A DNA stretch of 52,516 nucleotides from Streptomyces zagrosensis. Its GTDB lineage: Bacteria; Actinomycetota; Actinomycetes; Streptomycetales; Streptomycetaceae. The notes beneath the pieces were generated by a model that worked only from the letters and a program-made list of their open reading frames with translations, was not told the DNA's origin and searched no databases. The stretch is from assembly GCF_014203645.1 (NCBI RefSeq), contig NZ_JACHJL010000032.1:1-52516 (forward strand), written 5' to 3'. The first letter of the stretch is position 1, and every line of letters begins with the position of its first letter. Shown here piece by piece: positions 41,265 to 50,490 of the stretch. Both the position numbers and the translations under genes were made by a program.

Positions 41265-41552
41265 GTGTCGCTCGACGCCGCAACGAAGAAGCAGATCATG
41301 ACCGAGTTTGCCACCAAGGAGGGTGACACCGGCTCCCCCGAGGTTCAGGTCGCCATGCTCTCGCGTCGCATCTCGGACTTGACCGAGCACCTGAAGACGC
41401 ACAAGCACGACCACCACTCCCGCCGTGGCCTCCTGCTCCTGGTCGGCCAGCGTCGCCGCCTGCTGCAGTACCTGGCGAAGAAGGACATCACGCGTTTCCG
41501 TGCACTCGTCGAGCGCCTCGGCATCCGCCGCGGTGCGGCGGGCGCCAAGTAA
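41265..41552 (+). CDS. rpsO: 30S ribosomal protein S15
   Basis: A 95-residue (with the initiator) primary 16S rRNA-binding protein. Family landmarks: EFATKEGDTGSPEVQVAMLS near the N-terminus, ISDLTEHLKTHKHDHHSRRG in the middle, and LLLLVGQRRRLLQYLAKKD near residue 65. The C-terminus ERLGIRRGAAGAK is slightly extended. The start is GTG at 41265, with AAGGAG seven bases upstream. It precedes pnp, the usual rpsO-pnp pair, separated here by a hairpin and a 600-base leader. Confidence 0.97.
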   Translation: MSLDAATKKQIMTEFATKEGDTGSPEVQVAMLSRRISDLTEHLKTHKHDHHSRRGLLLLVGQRRRLLQYLAKKDITRFRALVERLGIRRGAAGAK

Positions 41553-41564
41553 CACGCCGTGGAG

Positions 41565-41597
41565 GGAGCGGTTCCCAACGATGGGAGCCGCTCCTTT
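41565..41597 (+). terminator. rpsO-pnp intergenic hairpin, probable terminator or RNase III site
   Basis: GGAGCGGTTCCCA (41565-41577) pairs with TGGGAGCCGCTCC (41582-41594) with one G-U pair and a four-base loop, followed by TTT. In other bacteria the rpsO-pnp spacer hairpin is cut by RNase III and used by PNPase to control its own mRNA; the same is possible here. Confidence 0.88.
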
Positions 41598-42187
41598 GCC
41601 GTACGGCCACGCGACCGCACATCCGTACGGCTATACGTCCGCACGGTTGGGCCTCAGCCGGTTACGCCGGCTACGCGGTTGGCGCCCGCCGCTCACGCGT
41701 CGGGCGGGCACCTCAGCCGTACGGCACATCGCACGCATATGCGTATCCGTACCGCATGCGCACCCCTACCGCCCCCGCGCCTGTACCCAGCCCACACCGC
41801 TCGCCACGCGGTCGGGCGGCTGGCCGCGGCGGGCAGCACACGCCCCACACCGACACCCCGCAGACCGGGTGGCCACGAGGCCGCAGCCGGCCCGCGCGGC
41901 AGCCGGAGCACAACACCATGGCGCCTTGGACAGACGTCTCAGCCATCGTGGCGAAGGCTGAAGGTTTGTAGTCTGGTCCCATAACGCCATAACGAACGAG
42001 GGGGAGCGCCCTCTTCCCGCCGAATCGAGGCCGCAGGCGCCGGTCCTCGGTAGTGGCTCCCGGAGCTGGCAATTCCGGTAGCTTCGATCGAAGACCGGCC
42101 CGGCCGCCGGAGCCTGGCGGCACCGAGCGCTCCTCCACCACCGTCCCCGTCACACGGACGAGGGACGCAGACGAGGAGTTTTTTCTG
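41598..42187 (+). promoter_or_regulatory. pnp upstream region
   Basis: A 590-base gap without a credible gene. The first part repeats CCGTACGG-like palindromes (41598-41660). Near 41960-42000, TTTGTAGTCTGG is followed by the direct repeat CCATAACG-CCATAACG, a likely promoter zone about 200 bases before pnp. GAGGAG at 42172-42177 is the pnp ribosome-binding site. Confidence 0.4.
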
Positions 42188-44404
42188 GTGGAGAACGAGA
42201 CCCACTACGCCGAGGCCGTCATCGACAACGGCAGCTTCGGCACCCGCACCATCCGCTTCGAGACGGGCCGGTTGGCCCGTCAGGCCGCCGGTTCCGCGGT
42301 GGCCTACCTGGACGACGACACCATGGTGCTGTCGGCCACCACGGCTTCCAAGAACCCGAAGGACCAGCTCGACTTCTTCCCACTGACGGTGGATGTCGAA
42401 GAGCGGATGTACTCAGCCGGCAAGATTCCCGGCTCCTTCTTCCGCCGTGAGGGCCGGCCGTCCGAGGACGCGATCCTCACCTGCCGCCTGATCGACCGCC
42501 CGCTGCGCCCGTCCTTCAAGAAGGGCCTGCGGAACGAGATTCAGATCGTTGAGACGATCATGGCGCTCAACCCCGACCACCTCTACGACGTGGTCGCCAT
42601 CAACGCTGCTTCCTGCTCCACGCAGCTCGCTGGCCTGCCCTTCTCCGGCCCGATCGGCGGCACCCGAGTCGCGCTGATCAACGGCCAGTGGGTCGGCTTC
42701 CCGACCCACACCGAGCTGGAGAACGCCGTCTTCGACATGGTCGTCGCCGGTCGGGTCCTGGCGGACGGTGACGTCGCGATCATGATGGTCGAGGCCGAGG
42801 CCACCGAGAAGACCATCCAACTCGTCAAGGACGGCGCCGAGGCCCCCACCGAGGAGGTCGTGGCTGCCGGTCTTGAGGCTGCCAAGCCCTTCATCAAGGC
42901 CCTGTGCCGGGCGCAGGCGGAGTTGGCCTCCAAGGCGGCGAAGCCGACCGGTGATTTCCCGGTCTTCCTCGACTACCAGGACGACGTCCTGGAGGCGCTG
43001 TCCGAGGCCGTGCGCGGCGATCTGACCAAGGCGCTGACCATCGCGGGCAAGCAGGAGCGCGAGAGCGAGCTCGACCGCGTGAAGGCGGTGGCCGCCGAGA
43101 AGCTGCTGCCGCGCTTCGAGGGCCGCGAGAAGGAGATCTCCGCCGCGTACCGTTCGCTGACCAAGACCTTGGTCCGCGAGCGCGTGATCAAGGAGAAGAA
43201 GCGGATCGACGGCCGTGGCGTGACGGACATTCGTACGCTGGCCGCCGAGGTCGAGGCGATCCCGCGGGTGCACGGTTCGGCGCTGTTCGAGCGCGGCGAG
43301 ACCCAGATCCTGGGTGTCACCACGCTGAACATGCTCCGCATGGAGCAGCAGCTCGACACGCTGTCCCCGGTGACGCGCAAGCGCTACATGCACAACTACA
43401 ACTTCCCGCCGTACTCCACCGGTGAGACCGGTCGCGTGGGTTCGCCCAAGCGCCGCGAGATCGGCCACGGTGCGCTCGCCGAGCGTGCGCTGACGCCGGT
43501 GCTGCCGACGCGCGAGGAGTTCCCCTACGCGATCCGCCAGGTCTCCGAGGCGCTGAGCTCCAACGGCTCGACCTCGATGGGCTCGGTCTGTGCCTCCACG
43601 ATGTCGCTGCTGAACGCCGGTGTGCCGCTCAAGGCCCCGGTCGCCGGCATCGCCATGGGTCTGATCTCGCAGGAGATCGACGGCGAGACGCACTACGTCA
43701 CCCTCACCGACATCCTCGGTGCGGAAGACGCCTTCGGTGACATGGACTTCAAGGTCGCGGGCACCAAGACCTTCGTCACCGCGCTTCAGCTCGACACCAA
43801 GCTCGACGGCATCCCCGCCTCGGTGCTGGCCGCCGCGCTCAAGCAGGCTCGGGACGCCCGGCTGCACATCCTCGATGTGATGAACGAGGCCATCGACGTC
43901 CCGGACGAGATGTCCCCGAACGCGCCGCGGATCATCACGGTGAAGATTCCGGTGGACAAGATCGGTGAGGTCATCGGCCCCAAGGGCAAGATGATCAACC
44001 AGATCCAGGAGGACACCGGCGCCGACATCACGATCGAGGACGACGGCACCATCTACATCGGTGCCGCCGACGGCCCGGCCGCCGAGGCCGCCCGCGCCAC
44101 GATCAACGGCATCGCCAACCCGACTATGCCGGAGGTCGGCGAGCGCTACCTGGGTACGGTCGTCAAGACCACCACCTTCGGCGCGTTCGTGTCCCTGCTC
44201 CCGGGCAAGGACGGCCTGCTGCACATCTCGCAGATCCGCAAGCTCGCCGGTGGCAAGCGCGTGGAGAACGTCGAGGACGTGCTCGCGGTCGGCTCGAAGG
44301 TCCAGGTCGAGATCGCCGAGATCGACCAGCGCGGCAAGCTCTCCCTGATCCCCGTGATCGAGGGCGAGGAAGGCGACGACCAGAAGGACGAAGCCGCCCA
44401 GTGA
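42188..44404 (+). CDS. pnp: Polynucleotide phosphorylase
   Basis: A 738-residue 3'-to-5' exoribonuclease and RNA polymerising enzyme, in streptomycetes also known as gpsI and linked to poly(A)-like tail synthesis. Two RNase PH domains are visible: the first begins HYAEAVIDNGSFGTRTIRFE and includes FFPLTVDVEE; the second has GRGVTDIRTLAAEVEAIPRV and PPYSTGETGRVGSPKRREIG. The KH domain carries VIGPKGKMINQIQEDTGA, and the S1 domain carries GERYLGTVVKTTTFGAFVSL. The GTG at 42188 was chosen because it begins ENETHYAEAV and has GAGGAG 10 bases upstream; the frame continues upstream to 42053 without family resemblance. The stop overlaps the start of the M16 peptidase gene. Confidence 0.97.
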   Translation: MENETHYAEAVIDNGSFGTRTIRFETGRLARQAAGSAVAYLDDDTMVLSATTASKNPKDQLDFFPLTVDVEERMYSAGKIPGSFFRREGRPSEDAILTCRLIDRPLRPSFKKGLRNEIQIVETIMALNPDHLYDVVAINAASCSTQLAGLPFSGPIGGTRVALINGQWVGFPTHTELENAVFDMVVAGRVLADGDVAIMMVEAEATEKTIQLVKDGAEAPTEEVVAAGLEAAKPFIKALCRAQAELASKAAKPTGDFPVFLDYQDDVLEALSEAVRGDLTKALTIAGKQERESELDRVKAVAAEKLLPRFEGREKEISAAYRSLTKTLVRERVIKEKKRIDGRGVTDIRTLAAEVEAIPRVHGSALFERGETQILGVTTLNMLRMEQQLDTLSPVTRKRYMHNYNFPPYSTGETGRVGSPKRREIGHGALAERALTPVLPTREEFPYAIRQVSEALSSNGSTSMGSVCASTMSLLNAGVPLKAPVAGIAMGLISQEIDGETHYVTLTDILGAEDAFGDMDFKVAGTKTFVTALQLDTKLDGIPASVLAAALKQARDARLHILDVMNEAIDVPDEMSPNAPRIITVKIPVDKIGEVIGPKGKMINQIQEDTGADITIEDDGTIYIGAADGPAAEAARATINGIANPTMPEVGERYLGTVVKTTTFGAFVSLLPGKDGLLHISQIRKLAGGKRVENVEDVLAVGSKVQVEIAEIDQRGKLSLIPVIEGEEGDDQKDEAAQ

Positions 44405-45792
44405 TGTCCCGTGCGCACCGCGCGACGGCCCGCCCCTCCAACGAGGGGCGGGCCGTCGCCCGTACCCGGTCCACGACCAAGACGCTCCTCAAGGGTGAGA
44501 ACGGCATCGGTACGGTCCGCCGCACCACCCTCCCCGGGGGGCTGCGCGTGGTCACCGAGACCCTTCCGTCCGTCCGGTCGGCGACATTCGGCATCTGGGC
44601 GCACGTCGGCTCCCGCGACGAGACGCCGGCACTCGGTGGCGCCACCCACTACCTGGAGCACCTGCTCTTCAAGGGCACTGAGCGGCGTAGCGCGCTCGAC
44701 ATCTCCGCCGCGATCGACGCGGTCGGTGGCGAGATGAACGCCTTCACGGCCAAGGAGTACACCTGTTACTACGCGCGGGTGCTCGACACCAACCTGCCGT
44801 TGGCCATCGACGTGGTCTGCGACATGTTGACCAGCTCGCTGATCGAACCTGCGGATGTGGAATCCGAGCGCGGCGTCATCCTCGAAGAGATTGCGATGAC
44901 GGAGGACGATCCCGGCGACTGCGTTCACGACTTGTTCGCAGAGACGATGTTCGGCGACACCCCGCTGGGCCGCCCCGTTCTCGGCACCGTGGACACGGTC
45001 AACGCCCTGACCGCCGATCGCGTTCGGCGCTTCTACCGCAAGCACTATGACCCCACCCACCTGGTGGTCGCCGCCGCGGGCAACGTGGACCACGCCCGCG
45101 TCGTACGCCAGGTCCGTGCGGCCTTCGATCGGGCCGGGGCACTGGAGCGGACGGACACGGAGCCGGTGTCGCCGCGCGGCGGCAGCAGGACGATCCGCAC
45201 CGCTGGCCGCGTTGATCTGGTGGCCCGCAAGACCGAGCAGGCGCACATCGTGCTCGGCATGCCCGGCATCGCCCGCACCGACGACCGGCGGTGGGCGCTG
45301 GGCGTGCTGAACACGGCGCTCGGCGGCGGCATGAGTTCGCGGCTGTTCCAGGAGGTGCGGGAGAAGCGCGGACTGGCGTACAGCGTGTACTCGTACACCT
45401 CTGGCTTCGCCGACTGCGGCCTGTTCGGGGTGTACGCGGGCTGCCGCCCGAGCCAGGTGCACGATGTGCTGCAAATCTGCCGCGACGAGCTCGACCAGGT
45501 CGCGGAGAACGGGCTGAGCGACGAGGAGCTGCGGCGGGCCATCGGCCAACTCTCCGGCTCCACGGTGCTGGGCCTGGAGGACACCGGCGCGCTGATGAAC
45601 CGCATCGGCAAGAGCGAGCTGTGCTGGGGCGACCAGATGTCCGTCGATGAGATGCTGCGGCAGATTGCGGCCGTCACCGCGGACGACGTACGCGAGATCG
45701 CCCGTACGGTCTTGGGGCAGCGGCCCTCGCTTGCGGTCATCGGCCCGCTGAAGGACAAGCAGGTGGGCCGGCTGGACGAGGCGGTCGCCTGA
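44404..45792 (+). CDS. M16 family zinc metallopeptidase (processing peptidase-like)
   Basis: A 462-residue cytoplasmic peptidase of the mitochondrial processing peptidase/pitrilysin family. The inverted zinc motif HYLEH is near residue 80 in GGATHYLEHLLFKGTERR. The third ligand Glu is about 75 residues later in VILEEIAMTEDD. GLAYSVYSYTSGFADCGLF in the C-terminal half fits the family. ATG 44404 overlaps the pnp stop (TGATG); an overlapping GTG at 44401 is also in frame. Coupling to pnp is typical in actinobacteria, though its substrate is not known to me. A 12-bp hairpin 100 bases downstream ends the unit. Confidence 0.93.
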   Translation: MSRAHRATARPSNEGRAVARTRSTTKTLLKGENGIGTVRRTTLPGGLRVVTETLPSVRSATFGIWAHVGSRDETPALGGATHYLEHLLFKGTERRSALDISAAIDAVGGEMNAFTAKEYTCYYARVLDTNLPLAIDVVCDMLTSSLIEPADVESERGVILEEIAMTEDDPGDCVHDLFAETMFGDTPLGRPVLGTVDTVNALTADRVRRFYRKHYDPTHLVVAAAGNVDHARVVRQVRAAFDRAGALERTDTEPVSPRGGSRTIRTAGRVDLVARKTEQAHIVLGMPGIARTDDRRWALGVLNTALGGGMSSRLFQEVREKRGLAYSVYSYTSGFADCGLFGVYAGCRPSQVHDVLQICRDELDQVAENGLSDEELRRAIGQLSGSTVLGLEDTGALMNRIGKSELCWGDQMSVDEMLRQIAAVTADDVREIARTVLGQRPSLAVIGPLKDKQVGRLDEAVA

Positions 45793-45890
45793 CCGAGCGC
45801 CCTGCTGACCTGCCGCCTTGCAGCGCTACGGCATCGCCGCGCCGTGTCCCGTCCTGTCCGTTCGGTCACGCTGCACGGCCCCGCCCCGTA

Positions 45891-45918
45891 CGACCCCGCT
45901 CCGCGTGGGGCGGGGTCG
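45891..45918 (+). terminator. Hairpin terminator after pnp-M16 peptidase
   Basis: CGACCCCGCTCC (45891-45902) pairs with GGGGCGGGGTCG (45907-45918) with one wobble and a GCGT loop. It lies 99 bases past the peptidase stop. Confidence 0.85.
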
Positions 45919-46018
45919 CCGCGCGACATCAGGTCGGCGGCATGATTGTCGCTGTGTCCAGACGGTCCAGACCGGGCAAGCGGCAGCAAGCGGCACCGTA
46001 CGGGGCGGGCAGCCGGTC

Positions 46019-46067
46019 GCTCCGTGCCCCGTGCCCCGTGCTCCGTGCCCCGTGCCCCGTGCCCCGA
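46019..46067 (-). repeat. Mixed seven-unit GGRGCAC array before dapB
   Basis: Units GCTCCGT and GCCCCGT alternate irregularly for six perfect copies plus one variant (GCCCCGA), opposite in orientation to the flanking genes. The rest of the 381-base gap (45793-46174) holds the M16 terminator and a likely dapB promoter. Confidence 0.93.
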
Positions 46068-46174
46068 GCACCATTGCCCCGGCCCGCCCCGTCCGTCGGG
46101 GCACGCCGGCAGTGTCGTCCCACCGGTCCGACTCCTCCCGTCCCACCCGCTAGAGCGAAGGAAAGCCAAAGACG

Positions 46175-46927
46175 ATGAGCAAGCTGCGCGTAGCCGTGAT
46201 CGGAGCCGGGGGCCGCATCGGGTCCGAGGCGGTACGGGCCGTGCAGGCGGCCGATGATCTGGAACTCGTCGCCACACTGGGGCGGGGCGACCGCTTGGAG
46301 ACGCTGACCGAGGCGGGCGCTCAGGTCGCCGTCGAGCTGACCCACCCAGACGCCGTCCTGGGCAACCTGGAGTTCTGTGTCCGCAACGGTATCCACGGCG
46401 TTGTCGGGACCACTGGTTGGAGCGAGGAACGCCTGGCGCGCCTGGGGGAGTGGCTGGACGCCGCCCCCAGTACCGGCGTGTTGATCGCGCCGAACTTCTC
46501 CATCGGAGCTGTACTCACCATGCGGTTCGCTCAGCAGGCGGCCCGCTTCTTTGAGTCGGTCGAGGTCATCGAACTGCACCACCCGAACAAGGCGGATGCC
46601 CCGTCCGGCACCGCGACTCGTACCGCGCAGCTCATCGCTGCGGCGCGACAGCAGGCGGGCAGCGCCCCGCAGCCGGACGCGACCAGCACCGCCCTGGACG
46701 GGGCACGGGGCGCCGATGTGGACGGCGTTCCGGTGCACTCCGTACGGCTACGTGGGCTGCTCGCCCACCAGGAGGTCCTGCTCGGCGGCGCGGGTGAGAC
46801 CCTGACCATCCGACACGACTCCCTCCACCACAGTTCGTTTATGCCGGGCATCCTGCTCGGTGTGCGGCGCGTGGTGACGACTCCGGGCCTGACCTTCGGG
46901 CTGGAACACTTCCTGGATCTGGACTGA
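46175..46927 (+). CDS. dapB: 4-hydroxy-tetrahydrodipicolinate reductase
   Basis: A 250-residue NAD(P)H-dependent enzyme of the diaminopimelate/lysine pathway, acting after DapA. The Rossmann motif VAVIGAGGRIGSEAV is at the N-terminus. GVVGTTGW and PNFSIGAVL follow, and the substrate-binding signature ELHHPNKADAPSGTA carries the paired His and catalytic Lys near residues 132-137. The C-terminus has HDSLHHSSFMPGILLGVRRV. ATG 46175 has GAAGGAAAG about 15 bases upstream. The membrane-protein gene follows five bases after the stop, so the two are likely co-transcribed. Confidence 0.96.
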   Translation: MSKLRVAVIGAGGRIGSEAVRAVQAADDLELVATLGRGDRLETLTEAGAQVAVELTHPDAVLGNLEFCVRNGIHGVVGTTGWSEERLARLGEWLDAAPSTGVLIAPNFSIGAVLTMRFAQQAARFFESVEVIELHHPNKADAPSGTATRTAQLIAAARQQAGSAPQPDATSTALDGARGADVDGVPVHSVRLRGLLAHQEVLLGGAGETLTIRHDSLHHSSFMPGILLGVRRVVTTPGLTFGLEHFLDLD

Positions 46928-46932
46928 GAACA

Positions 46933-47385
46933 GTGCGCGCAAAGATCACTTACTTCGCCCTCGCGGCGGTTCTGGTCGTCTACTTCGTGCTGGTCGGCAG
47001 CCGCGGCGTGCTGCTGATCCAGCAGGGCACCGCGTTGACCATCGGGTTCGGCGCGGGCGTACTCGTGCTGCCGTTCATCGGCGCCTGGTTCCTGTGGCAG
47101 AGCACGAAGTTCGCCCGCGCGGCCAACCGGCTGGCCCGCAAGCTGGAGACCGAGGGCGCGCTGCCTGTCGACAATCTGGCCCGCACGCCCGGCGGCCGGA
47201 TCATCCGCGACGCGGCGGACGCGGTCTTCGAGGAGCGCCGTGCGGAAGCGGAGGCGGCGCCGGACGACTGGCGCACCTGGTTCCGGCTGGCAGTCGCGTA
47301 CCACGACGCCCGCGACACACCTCGGGCCCGCAAGGCGATGCAGCGCGCCATCAATCTGCACGATGGGCAGCCGGTACGGAGCTGA
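46933..47385 (+). CDS. Small membrane protein with TPR-like tail
   Basis: A 150-residue hypothetical membrane protein. Two membrane helices lie at about residues 5-25 (FALAAVLVVYFVLVGSRGVL) and 35-56 (ALTIGFGAGVLVLPFIGAWF). The cytoplasmic C-terminal part contains DDWRTWFRLAVAYHDARDTPRARKAMQRA, which reads like a single tetratricopeptide unit. The start is GTG at 46933, five bases after the dapB stop. I know similar proteins next to dapB in streptomycetes, but their function is not known to me. Confidence 0.8.
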   Translation: MRAKITYFALAAVLVVYFVLVGSRGVLLIQQGTALTIGFGAGVLVLPFIGAWFLWQSTKFARAANRLARKLETEGALPVDNLARTPGGRIIRDAADAVFEERRAEAEAAPDDWRTWFRLAVAYHDARDTPRARKAMQRAINLHDGQPVRS

Positions 47386-47441
47386 GCCGGGCCCGCACGC
47401 GGAACTAGGCAGCCCGCTAGGGCTACGGGGCCGCGGCGCCG

Positions 47442-47996
47442 TTACGCGTGTTCCGCCGCCCACGCCTCGATCACGTCGGCCGCCCGCTCAAAGGCCGTGC
47501 CACGGCCGAGGAAGTCGCTGTTGTGGTCGGTGATCACCGTGCGCAGCACATCGCCCCGCGCCGTGGTGATGACCAGAGCCTGTCCCTGCACGGTACGCGG
47601 CAGGCCGAGGAGCTTCACCGGCTGTTGCCTGGTCCGTATGCTCGCGACCTGCGGCCAGCTCAATGTCACGGTGCTCATCAGGCCGATCTGCCGCAGCCCG
47701 TGTTGGCTCACCCATACGCCCATCCGTAGCAGCCGCACCGCGATGGCGATCATGATCGCGGCGATGACAGCGCACCCCCCGGCGCCCGCCATCGAGCCCG
47801 CCATGGCGATGACCATGGACGACAGCAGTACGAACGAAGCCAGCAGCAGGAGCACCGCGGCGAGCCCGACCCGCCAGGGACCCGGCCGGTACGGACGGCG
47901 CCACTGCTCACGGTCTTGGCCCTCGTGGGGCAGCGGCGAGAAGCCGGCCGCGGCCTCGTCGAACTCGCGGTCGGCAGTCAGAAAGGTCAAAGGCAC
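47442..47996 (-). CDS. PH-like domain membrane protein
   Basis: A 184-residue protein with two membrane helices at about residues 44-90 (VGLAAVLLLLASFVLLSSMV and an Ala/Ile-rich second segment). A PH-like domain follows: GVWVSQHGLRQIGLMSTVTL, then WPQVASIRTRQQPVKLLGLP and QALVITTARGDVLRTVITD, the alternating strands of bacterial membrane-tethered PH domains. The function is unknown. The ATG at 47996 gives a soluble N-terminus of 40 residues. It is convergent with the dapB-linked membrane gene (56-base gap). Confidence 0.78.
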   Translation of the reverse strand: MPLTFLTADREFDEAAAGFSPLPHEGQDREQWRRPYRPGPWRVGLAAVLLLLASFVLLSSMVIAMAGSMAGAGGCAVIAAIMIAIAVRLLRMGVWVSQHGLRQIGLMSTVTLSWPQVASIRTRQQPVKLLGLPRTVQGQALVITTARGDVLRTVITDHNSDFLGRGTAFERAADVIEAWAAEHA

Positions 47997-48046
47997 GGCG
48001 CGTCCTCACTCACCAGCACACTCGGCTGTGCGGGGTGAGGCTACCG

Positions 48047-48289
48047 TCAGTGCCCCTCGGCCGCCTCCGAGCGCGGAACCTGATGAGTCGAATGCGACTC
48101 CGCACCCAGCGAGGGCATCCCGAACAGCAGCGCGCCCACGAAACCCGCGGCAACGGTCAGCCCGATCAGCGTCCGCCCCGCTATCTGGCCCCGTGTGGAC
48201 GGCTCCTTCGGTGGTGGCGCCACATTGCTACGGAAGTGGTCGGCCTCCGCGACAAAGGCGAACGGCACGGACTCTCGCCGTCGGAACAT
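48047..48289 (-). CDS. Small single-helix membrane protein, hypothetical
   Basis: A predicted 80-residue protein beginning MFRRRESVPFAFVAEADHFR. It has one membrane helix at about residues 40-60 (TLIGLTVAAGFVGALLFGMP), preceded by Arg/Lys residues and followed by a short His/Ser-rich tail. The frame extends to 48349, but the ATG at 48289 gives the form I recall from related genomes. It may be co-transcribed with the PH-domain gene 50 bases downstream. No function is assigned. Confidence 0.6.
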   Translation of the reverse strand: MFRRRESVPFAFVAEADHFRSNVAPPPKEPSTRGQIAGRTLIGLTVAAGFVGALLFGMPSLGAESHSTHQVPRSEAAEGH

Positions 48290-48505
48290 ACGGACGCTCT
48301 CCTCAAGGTCTCGGGGCCGGCACACCAGATGTTGAGCTATCGGGGCCATCTGTACGGGGAACGTCTGAGCGCTTCCACGCGTGCCCGTTTTCAGCTACTT
48401 GGAGGAGAAAATATCAACTATCACGTCAGACTCCGCCATCAGGGTCCGTTTTGTCGGGCAAGACTCCTGAAGGACGTGTGCGTCGGGACTGTCGGTGGGG
48501 GCCCG

Positions 48506-48511
48506 TAAGCT
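48506..48511 (+). promoter_or_regulatory. Candidate -10 box for thyX
   Basis: TAAGCT lies 38 bases before the thyX GTG, at a workable distance for a short leader that includes the GGAAGGA ribosome-binding site. No clear -35 hexamer. Confidence 0.3.
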
Positions 48512-48549
48512 GGGCGCCGCCCAGAGCGATGCAAGTGGAAGGACCCTCA

Positions 48550-49290
48550 GTGACCGACAACCCCGCAGAGAGCGCCACGGCGAGTTTCCGCAGTGACATG
48601 ACCGTCGAGCTGGTCAAGCACAGCGCTGCCGACTCTGATGTGCTGTGGGCCGCCAGGGTCTCCACGGCGGGCGAACAGTCCTTGGAAGAGCTCACCAAGG
48701 ACCCCGAGCGCTCCAAGGGCTTGATCAATTACCTGATGCGGGACCGGCACGGCAGCCCCTTCGAGCACAACTCGATGACCTTCTTCATCAGCGCCCCGAT
48801 CTTCGTCTTCCGGGAATTCATGCGGCACCGCGTCGGCTGGTCGTACAACGAAGAGTCCGGCCGCTACCGGGAGCTGCAACCGGTCTTTTACGTCCCGGCC
48901 GAGTCCCGCAAGCTCGTACAGCAGGGTCGCCCCGGCAAATACCGGTTCGTCGAGGGCACCCAGGCCCAGCAGGAGCTCACGGGCAAGGTCATGGAGGACG
49001 CGTACGTCCACGCGTACGAGGCGTACCAGGAGATGCTGGATGCCGGTGTCGCCCGCGAGGTGGCCCGCTCGGTGTTGCCGGTCGGCCTCTACTCCTCGAT
49101 GTACGCGACGTGTAACGCCCGCTCCCTGATGCACTTCCTTGGCCTGCGTACGCAGCACGAGCAGGCGGCCGTGCCGTCCTTCCCGCAGCGGGAGATCGAG
49201 ATGGTCGGCGAGTTGATGGAGGCGCAGTGGACCGCTTTGATGCCGCTCACCCATGCGGCGTTCAACGCCAACGGGCGCGTCGCCCCGTAG
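48550..49290 (+). CDS. thyX: FAD-dependent thymidylate synthase ThyX
   Basis: A 246-residue flavoenzyme that makes dTMP from dUMP using FAD and methylenetetrahydrofolate. The diagnostic ThyX motif RHRxxSxNEESxRY is present as RHRVGWSYNEESGRY near residues 95-110. Other landmarks are EHNSMTFFISAPIFVFREFM and NARSLMHFLGLRTQHEQA. GTG 48550 (MTDNPAESA) follows GGAAGGA. The same frame is open upstream to 47497, but that stretch overlaps the minus-strand genes and has no family resemblance. Confidence 0.96.
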   Translation: MTDNPAESATASFRSDMTVELVKHSAADSDVLWAARVSTAGEQSLEELTKDPERSKGLINYLMRDRHGSPFEHNSMTFFISAPIFVFREFMRHRVGWSYNEESGRYRELQPVFYVPAESRKLVQQGRPGKYRFVEGTQAQQELTGKVMEDAYVHAYEAYQEMLDAGVAREVARSVLPVGLYSSMYATCNARSLMHFLGLRTQHEQAAVPSFPQREIEMVGELMEAQWTALMPLTHAAFNANGRVAP

Positions 49291-49523
49291 CTGGACGTGG
49301 CGTGACCCCCCAGGATGCGCTGTCCGTATTGCGGCGTTTCGTGAAGTGCACCTAGGCTGACCAACGGGCCCGGCACTGCCTGAACCCCCGAGCAGGCAGT
49401 GCCGGTGCCTCCCGTCGCGGCGACTCCTTTTGTGCTCGCGAACAGCCCCATGACGCGGCATTTCGTGCCGGTTTGGCCGACGCCGCGGGTCCCCCTAGGG
49501 CGCACGTACGGGTGCGCTGCGAG

Positions 49524-49529
49524 TAGCGT
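49524..49529 (+). promoter_or_regulatory. Candidate -10 box for a leaderless dapA transcript
   Basis: TAGCGT ends seven bases before the dapA ATG at 49537, and no Shine-Dalgarno sequence is seen, so a leaderless start is plausible. No convincing -35 box. Confidence 0.38.
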
Positions 49530-49536
49530 GGTGCCC

Positions 49537-50436
49537 ATGGCTCCGACTTCCACATCGCAGACCCCTTTCGGGCGCGTGCTGACCGCCATGGTCACGCCGT
49601 TCACGGCTGACGGCGCGCTCGACCTCGACGGCGCCCAGCGGCTCGCCGCCCACCTGGTGGACGCGGGTAACGATGGGCTGATCATCAACGGCACCACCGG
49701 CGAGTCCCCGACCACCAGCGATGCGGAAAAAGCCGAGCTTGTACGAGCCGTCGTAGAGGCGGTCGGCGACCGTGCGCACATCGTCGCCGGAGCCAGCACC
49801 AACGACACTCGGCACAGCGTCGAACTGGCCCGCGCCGCTGCCGCGGCCGGCGCCCACGGTCTGCTCGCCGTCACTCCGTACTACAGCAAGCCCCCGCAAG
49901 AGGGTTTGCTCCAGCACTTCGCGGCCATCGCCGACGCGACCGAGCTGCCGGTCATGCTCTACGACATCCCCGGCCGTAGCGGAATTCCGATCAGCACCGA
50001 GACCATCGTCCGGCTCGCGGAGCACCCGCGCATCGTCGCCAACAAGGACGCCAAGGGCGACTTGGGGCGTGCGAGCTGGGCCATCGCCAGGTCGCGGCTC
50101 GCCTGGTACTCCGGCGACGACATGCTGAATCTGCCGCTGCTTTCGGTCGGCGCCGTTGGCTTCGTGTCCGTCGTCGGGCACCTGGTCAGCCCGGAGCTGC
50201 GCGCGCTCCTTGACGCGCACCTGACCGGCGACGTCGCCAAGGCGACCGAGATCCACCAAAAACTGCTCCCCGTCTTCACCGGAATGTTCCGCACCCAGGG
50301 CGTCATCACGACCAAGGCGGCGCTCGCCTTGCAGGGCCTGCCGGCCGGACCGCTGCGGCTGCCACTCGTAGAGCTGTCGGCAGATGAAACCGAGCAGCTC
50401 AAGCGAGATCTTGCCGCCGGCGGGGTACAGCTCTAA
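49537..50436 (+). CDS. dapA: 4-hydroxy-tetrahydrodipicolinate synthase
   Basis: A 299-residue Schiff-base aldolase that condenses pyruvate and aspartate semialdehyde, the first committed step to diaminopimelate and lysine. The TIM-barrel signature GLIINGTTGESPTTSDAEKA is near residue 47. VTPYYSKPPQEGLLQHF has the conserved Tyr. The catalytic Lys follows in IVANKDAKGDL near residue 168. ATG 49537 begins MAPTSTSQTPFG; an in-frame GTG nine bases upstream is less likely. rnj follows 128 bases later on the same strand, an order I recall from S. coelicolor. Confidence 0.95.
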   Translation: MAPTSTSQTPFGRVLTAMVTPFTADGALDLDGAQRLAAHLVDAGNDGLIINGTTGESPTTSDAEKAELVRAVVEAVGDRAHIVAGASTNDTRHSVELARAAAAAGAHGLLAVTPYYSKPPQEGLLQHFAAIADATELPVMLYDIPGRSGIPISTETIVRLAEHPRIVANKDAKGDLGRASWAIARSRLAWYSGDDMLNLPLLSVGAVGFVSVVGHLVSPELRALLDAHLTGDVAKATEIHQKLLPVFTGMFRTQGVITTKAALALQGLPAGPLRLPLVELSADETEQLKRDLAAGGVQL

Positions 50437-50490
50437 CCACAGACTTCACAACCGAATAACGAACCCATTTGCAAGTGCACGAATGACACT

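Noticed and set aside
42413..44224. 603-codon minus-strand frame opposite pnp
   Set aside because: Antisense shadow of a universally conserved gene.
47497..48549. Upstream extension of thyX over 350 codons
   Set aside because: Overlaps two minus-strand genes, and the ThyX family starts at the GTG 48550 with its own ribosome-binding site.
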